A stretch of 26,817 nt of DNA from an uncultured Moraxella sp. (GTDB taxonomy: Bacteria > Pseudomonadota > Gammaproteobacteria > Pseudomonadales > Moraxellaceae), in contig CAKAQU010000006.1 in assembly GCA_916720335.1 (NCBI GenBank), positions 1 to 26,817 of the forward strand, written 5' to 3'. Position 1 is the stretch's first letter. Each line of letters starts with the position of its first letter. The notes under the pieces were generated by a model. The model did no database searches. It had not been told where the DNA came from and was given only the letters and a program-made list of their open reading frames with translations. The position numbers were made by a program, and so were the translations under genes. Of the stretch, positions 23,612 through 26,817 are shown piece after piece.

Positions 23612-24571
23612 ATGATGTTAAAGTTTTTAATTGTGATGGATGACATTGCAACCATTAATTATAAAAAAGATACCACACTTGCGATGATGTGGGCAATTTG
23701 CGAGCGCGGACATAGCGTATCTTATTGTCAAATCCATGATTTGTGGTTAAATATGGGCGAGTTGCAGGTGGATAGTCAGTCTGTTCATGTTTTTAAAAAT
23801 CCAGAAAAATTTTATGAGTTGGGTGAAAAAAGCACACAACCAGCACAAAATTTTGACGTGATTTTAATGCGTAAAGACCCACCTTTTGATATGAATTTTA
23901 TTTATACCACTTATCTTTTGGACAAAGCTGCGTCTTCGGGTGTTTTAGTGGTTAATAATCCATCATCAATTCGTGATTGCAATGAGAAATTATTTGCCAC
24001 TTGGTTTAGTGATGAGATGAGCCCAACCATTGTAACTGCCAAACAAGCCCATGTTCGCACATTTATTGAGCAACATCAGGATGTGATTGTTAAGCCTTTA
24101 GATGGTATGGGCGGTATGGGTATTTTCCGTTTAACAGCGGACAATCCCAATATCGGTTCAACGCTTGAAATGCTTACCCAGCAAGAAAGTTTACCAATTA
24201 TGGCACAAAAATATTTGCCTCAAATCAAAGATGGTGATAAGCGTGTATTGATTGTTGGTGGTGAAGTTGTGCCTTATTGCTTGGCAAGAATTCCAAAAGC
24301 TGGTGAAACAAGAGGAAATTTGGCAGCAGGTGGTCGCGGTGTTGCCATGGCTTTGACCGAAGAAGAAATGGCAGTTGCTAAAAAAGTTGCGCCTGTTTTA
24401 ATGCAAAAAGGCTTATATTTTGTGGGTCTGGATTTAATTGGGGCAAAAATCACAGAAATTAATGTAACCAGTCCAACATGTGTGCGTGAGATTGATGAGC
24501 AGTGTGGTACAACGATTGCCACTGATTTTATCGTGTTCATTGAAAATAAGTTAAATAAGGGCAGCAAATGA
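23612..24571 (+). CDS. gshB: Glutathione synthetase
   Basis: GshB ligates gamma-glutamylcysteine to glycine with ATP, the second step of glutathione synthesis. The 319-aa length fits the E. coli type (316 aa). It has the N-terminal KFLIVMDDIATINYKKDTT, MRKDPPFDMNFIYTTYLLD (86-104) and PSSIRDCNEKLF. The ATP-grasp loop is KPLDGMGGMGIF (161-172), with a C-terminal EINVTSPTCVREI. The frame is open back to 23510 inside pyrE, but AGGGGG at 23601-23606 places the start at 23612; an ATG at 23615 is equally possible. The stop overlaps the murG start by 4 bases (ATGA), implying coupled translation. Confidence 0.95.
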   Translation: MMLKFLIVMDDIATINYKKDTTLAMMWAICERGHSVSYCQIHDLWLNMGELQVDSQSVHVFKNPEKFYELGEKSTQPAQNFDVILMRKDPPFDMNFIYTTYLLDKAASSGVLVVNNPSSIRDCNEKLFATWFSDEMSPTIVTAKQAHVRTFIEQHQDVIVKPLDGMGGMGIFRLTADNPNIGSTLEMLTQQESLPIMAQKYLPQIKDGDKRVLIVGGEVVPYCLARIPKAGETRGNLAAGGRGVAMALTEEEMAVAKKVAPVLMQKGLYFVGLDLIGAKITEINVTSPTCVREIDEQCGTTIATDFIVFIENKLNKGSK

Positions 24572-25671
24572 CAAAAAATGTGTTAATGATGGCAGCAGGA
24601 ACGGGCGGTCATGTATTTCCTGCTTTGGCGGTTGCTGATGAATTACAAAAGCGCGGTGCAACCATTCATTGGTTGGGGACACCAACGGGCATGGAAAATG
24701 AATTGGTGGCAAAGCATGGCTATCAGTTTCACGCCATTGATATGCAAGGGCTTCGCGGCAAGGGCTTATTGCGTATGATTAAATTGCCATTTATGTTGTT
24801 AAAAACGGTACTGAAAGCAAAAAATATCATTAAAGAAAATGACATTGCTGTTAGTGTTGGCTTTGGTGGCTATGTTACCGCGCCTGGTGGTTTGGCAACT
24901 AAATTAAGCAAAAAACCATTGATTATTCATGAACAAAACGCCATAGGTGGTATGAGTAATCGCAATTTGGCGCGTTATGCAGATAGGGTGCTCCAGGCTT
25001 TCCCGGGTGTATTTGATGGCATGGCAAGCACTCTAAAAAGTCCACCTATGACGGTGGGTAATCCTGTGCGTGGTAATATTACTGGCATTGCTCAACCAAG
25101 TTTGCGATACAATTTAAATGACCAAACCCCATTAAAAGTTTTGGTGGTAGGAGGTTCGCTTGGAGCAGCAGCCATCAATAAAGCAGTGGTTGAACTGTTA
25201 AAAATAAGTGATTTTCCCCTATCGGTACGCCACCAATGTGGTAAAGCTAATCATCAAGAAATGCTGGTTGCTTACTCTCAAGCAAATATTAATACCAGTT
25301 TACATACTTTAGAATTATTGCCATTCATTGATGATATGGCAGCAGCTTATTCATGGGCAGATGTGGTGATATGTCGAGCTGGCGCTTTGACAGTAACCGA
25401 AATTAGTAATGCAGGTATCGCAGCAATTTTTGTGCCCCTGCCTCATGCGGTGGATGACCATCAAACTGCCAATGCCAAATCATTGACCGACCATCAAGCC
25501 GGCATTTTAATGCCTCAAAATACTTTAAATGGTGAAAGTTTGCAGAAAATTTTAAAAAGTTTAGACCGTAACACATGCTTGCAAATGGCAGAAAAAGCTC
25601 GTCAGTTAGCCATGCCTACATCCACTGAATTGGTCGCTGATGAGATTTGGAAATATTTGGTGAAATCATAA
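24568..25671 (+). CDS. murG: UDP-GlcNAc:lipid I GlcNAc transferase
   Basis: MurG adds GlcNAc to lipid I on the inner face of the cytoplasmic membrane, making lipid II. The 367-aa GT-B protein has GTGGHVFPAL (11-20), SVGFGGYVTAPGGL, HEQNAIGGMSNR, VGNPVR and VVGGSLGAAAIN. The donor-binding CRAGALTVTEI and PLPHAVDDHQTANA blocks follow. A hydrophobic and basic patch (RMIKLPFMLLKTVLKAK) fits membrane contact. It overlaps gshB by 4 bases. In many bacteria murG directly precedes murC as here, within the dcw cluster, but a promoter and 123 bases intervene. Confidence 0.97.
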   Translation: MTKNVLMMAAGTGGHVFPALAVADELQKRGATIHWLGTPTGMENELVAKHGYQFHAIDMQGLRGKGLLRMIKLPFMLLKTVLKAKNIIKENDIAVSVGFGGYVTAPGGLATKLSKKPLIIHEQNAIGGMSNRNLARYADRVLQAFPGVFDGMASTLKSPPMTVGNPVRGNITGIAQPSLRYNLNDQTPLKVLVVGGSLGAAAINKAVVELLKISDFPLSVRHQCGKANHQEMLVAYSQANINTSLHTLELLPFIDDMAAAYSWADVVICRAGALTVTEISNAGIAAIFVPLPHAVDDHQTANAKSLTDHQAGILMPQNTLNGESLQKILKSLDRNTCLQMAEKARQLAMPTSTELVADEIWKYLVKS

Positions 25672-25684
25672 ATACGCCATGTAA

Positions 25685-25713
25685 TTACAAAAACAAATAA
25701 AGTGTGTTACAAT
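25685..25713 (+). promoter_or_regulatory. Candidate extended -10 promoter for murC
   Basis: TTACAA (25685-25690) and TACAAT (25708-25713) are 17 bases apart, and TG one base before the -10 makes an extended -10. The -35 is weak, the -10 matches five of six. It would give a leader of about 75 nt. Confidence 0.5.
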
Positions 25714-25794
25714 AATTTTTTTGTCTAAAATTAGCACATTCATACGCATTCACTATTCATGAACAATAAAACTGACTATCAAAAAGAGAAAACC

Positions 25795-26817
25795 ATGCCA
25801 AACGAATCCTTACCTAATTCTTTGAATTATATTCCAGAAATGCGACGAATCAACACCATTCATTTTGTTGGGATTGGTGGGGCTGGTATGTGTGGTATTG
25901 CTGAGGTGCTTTATAATCAAGGCTATCAAATTACAGGTTCGGATATCAAAGATAGTGCGGTTACCAAGCGATTAACATCCTTGGGTATGACCATTTTTAT
26001 TGGTCATGATGCTAAAAATGTAGCAGATGCTGATGTGATTGTGGTATCCAGTGCCATTGACAAAAGTAATCCAGAAATCCAAGCGGCATTGATGGCGCGC
26101 CTGCCTGTGGTACGTCGGGCAGATATGCTGGGTGAGTTGATGCGTTATCGCCATAGCATTGCCGTTGCTGGCGCTCATGGTAAGACAACGACAACCAGTC
26201 TTTTGACGATGATGCTAACTGAAGCAGGGCTTGACCCAACCTATGTCATTGGTGGCAAATTAAATGCCTCGGGCAAAAACGCATCTTTAGGTCAATCACG
26301 CTATTTGGTAGCAGAAGCCGACGAATCCGATGCATCTTTTTTGTCGTTGCGTCCAATGGCGGCAATTGTTACCAATATTGATGAAGACCATATGGAAACT
26401 TATGGTAATGATTTTAACAAACTCAAACAAGCCTACATTCAGTTTTTGCAAAACATGCCATTTTATGGTTTAGCGGTACTGTGTGGTGATGACCCAGAAC
26501 TGTCATCTATGATTGATGACATCGCTCGCCCAGTTTTGACCTTTGGATTACAAGAACACAATGATGTGCGTGCGGTGAATTTGGTGGTTGATGGTGTCAA
26601 AACCCATTTTACAGTTTTAAGAAAAGACCGCGACCCTTTGCCCTTAACGCTTAATATTCCTGGTGAACATAATGTTTATAACGCATTAGCCGCAATTACA
26701 TTAGCAACCGATGAAGGCGTAAATGACGATGCGATTATCCAAGCAGTCAGCAAATTTGCAGGCGTGGGTAGGCGTTTTGAACATCAAGCTGATGTTGTGT
26801 ATGATGGTGGTAATGTT
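25795..26817 (+). CDS. murC: UDP-N-acetylmuramate--L-alanine ligase, 5' part
   Basis: MurC adds L-alanine to UDP-MurNAc, the first amino-acid step of peptidoglycan precursor synthesis. 341 codons are visible before the window ends; full-length proteins are about 470-490 aa. It shows the N-terminal Rossmann motif HFVGIGGAGM (23-32) and the ATP-binding AGAHGKTTTT (125-134). The central domain has AEADESDASF and TNIDEDHMETY, followed by NIPGEHNVYNALAA and GVGRRFE. The ATG at 25795 follows AGAG. An in-frame ATG at 25759 would add 12 residues but has no ribosome binding site. Confidence 0.96.
   Translation, partial: MPNESLPNSLNYIPEMRRINTIHFVGIGGAGMCGIAEVLYNQGYQITGSDIKDSAVTKRLTSLGMTIFIGHDAKNVADADVIVVSSAIDKSNPEIQAALMARLPVVRRADMLGELMRYRHSIAVAGAHGKTTTTSLLTMMLTEAGLDPTYVIGGKLNASGKNASLGQSRYLVAEADESDASFLSLRPMAAIVTNIDEDHMETYGNDFNKLKQAYIQFLQNMPFYGLAVLCGDDPELSSMIDDIARPVLTFGLQEHNDVRAVNLVVDGVKTHFTVLRKDRDPLPLTLNIPGEHNVYNALAAITLATDEGVNDDAIIQAVSKFAGVGRRFEHQADVVYDGGNV

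Noticed and set aside
1..26817. CRISPR arrays, tRNA or rRNA genes, transposases, integrases, phage genes
   Set aside because: No regularly spaced repeats, no cloverleaf or rRNA sequence, and no mobile-element protein motifs were recognised on either strand.

Overview
The window is AT-rich (roughly 40% GC by eye) and packed with chromosomal housekeeping genes. It fits a gammaproteobacterium of the Moraxellaceae, most likely Moraxella or a close relative. Pointers are a large-class isocitrate lyase next to malate synthase G, a pyrB followed by a dihydroorotase-like gene that has lost its metal ligands (the Pseudomonas/Acinetobacter arrangement), a catalytic/non-catalytic pair of M16 peptidases divergent from ftsY, and a murG-murC run. 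I see no rRNA, tRNA, CRISPR array, insertion sequence or phage gene. No stretch longer than 300 bases lacks a gene.

Layout. 1-954: 3' part of glmU, ending at a terminator. 1041-1556 (-): a chorismate lyase (ubiC). 1818-5687 (+): aceA and glcB, the two glyoxylate-shunt enzymes, separated by a terminator. 5810-9466 (-): catalytic M16 lipoprotein, inactive M16 partner, rsmE. 9578-11641 (+): ftsY, a SLOG/'molybdenum carrier' protein, and an O6-alkylguanine methyltransferase. 11661-13476 (-): fbp then a SpoU-type RNA methyltransferase. 13629-15869 (+): pyrB and pyrC'. 15897-19182 (-): trpF, ydfG, trpB, a terminator, then a NADAR/YbiA gene. 19461-20801 (+): gdhA. 21045-22784 (+): rpsB-tsf with a strong promoter, a structured leader and an intergenic hairpin. 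22948-25671 (+): pyrE, gshB and murG, tightly coupled. 25795-end (+): murC behind its own candidate promoter, cut by the window end.

How the genes work together. aceA and glcB allow growth on acetate or other C2 carbon, and fbp supports gluconeogenesis from it. glmU, murG and murC serve peptidoglycan. pyrB/pyrC' and pyrE serve pyrimidine synthesis. trpF and trpB serve tryptophan synthesis, but trpA is not next to them. rpsB, tsf, rsmE, ftsY and the RNA methyltransferase serve translation and protein targeting.

I found no convincing new multi-gene system. The best leads are non-coding or involve altered paralogues: competing inverted repeats before pyrB, alternative pairings in the rpsB leader, a bulged stem-loop before aceA, the inactive partner subunits (PyrC' and the second M16 protein), the trpF-ydfG-trpB arrangement, and two genes of nucleotide-metabolite families (SLOG-like and NADAR) whose roles here are open.
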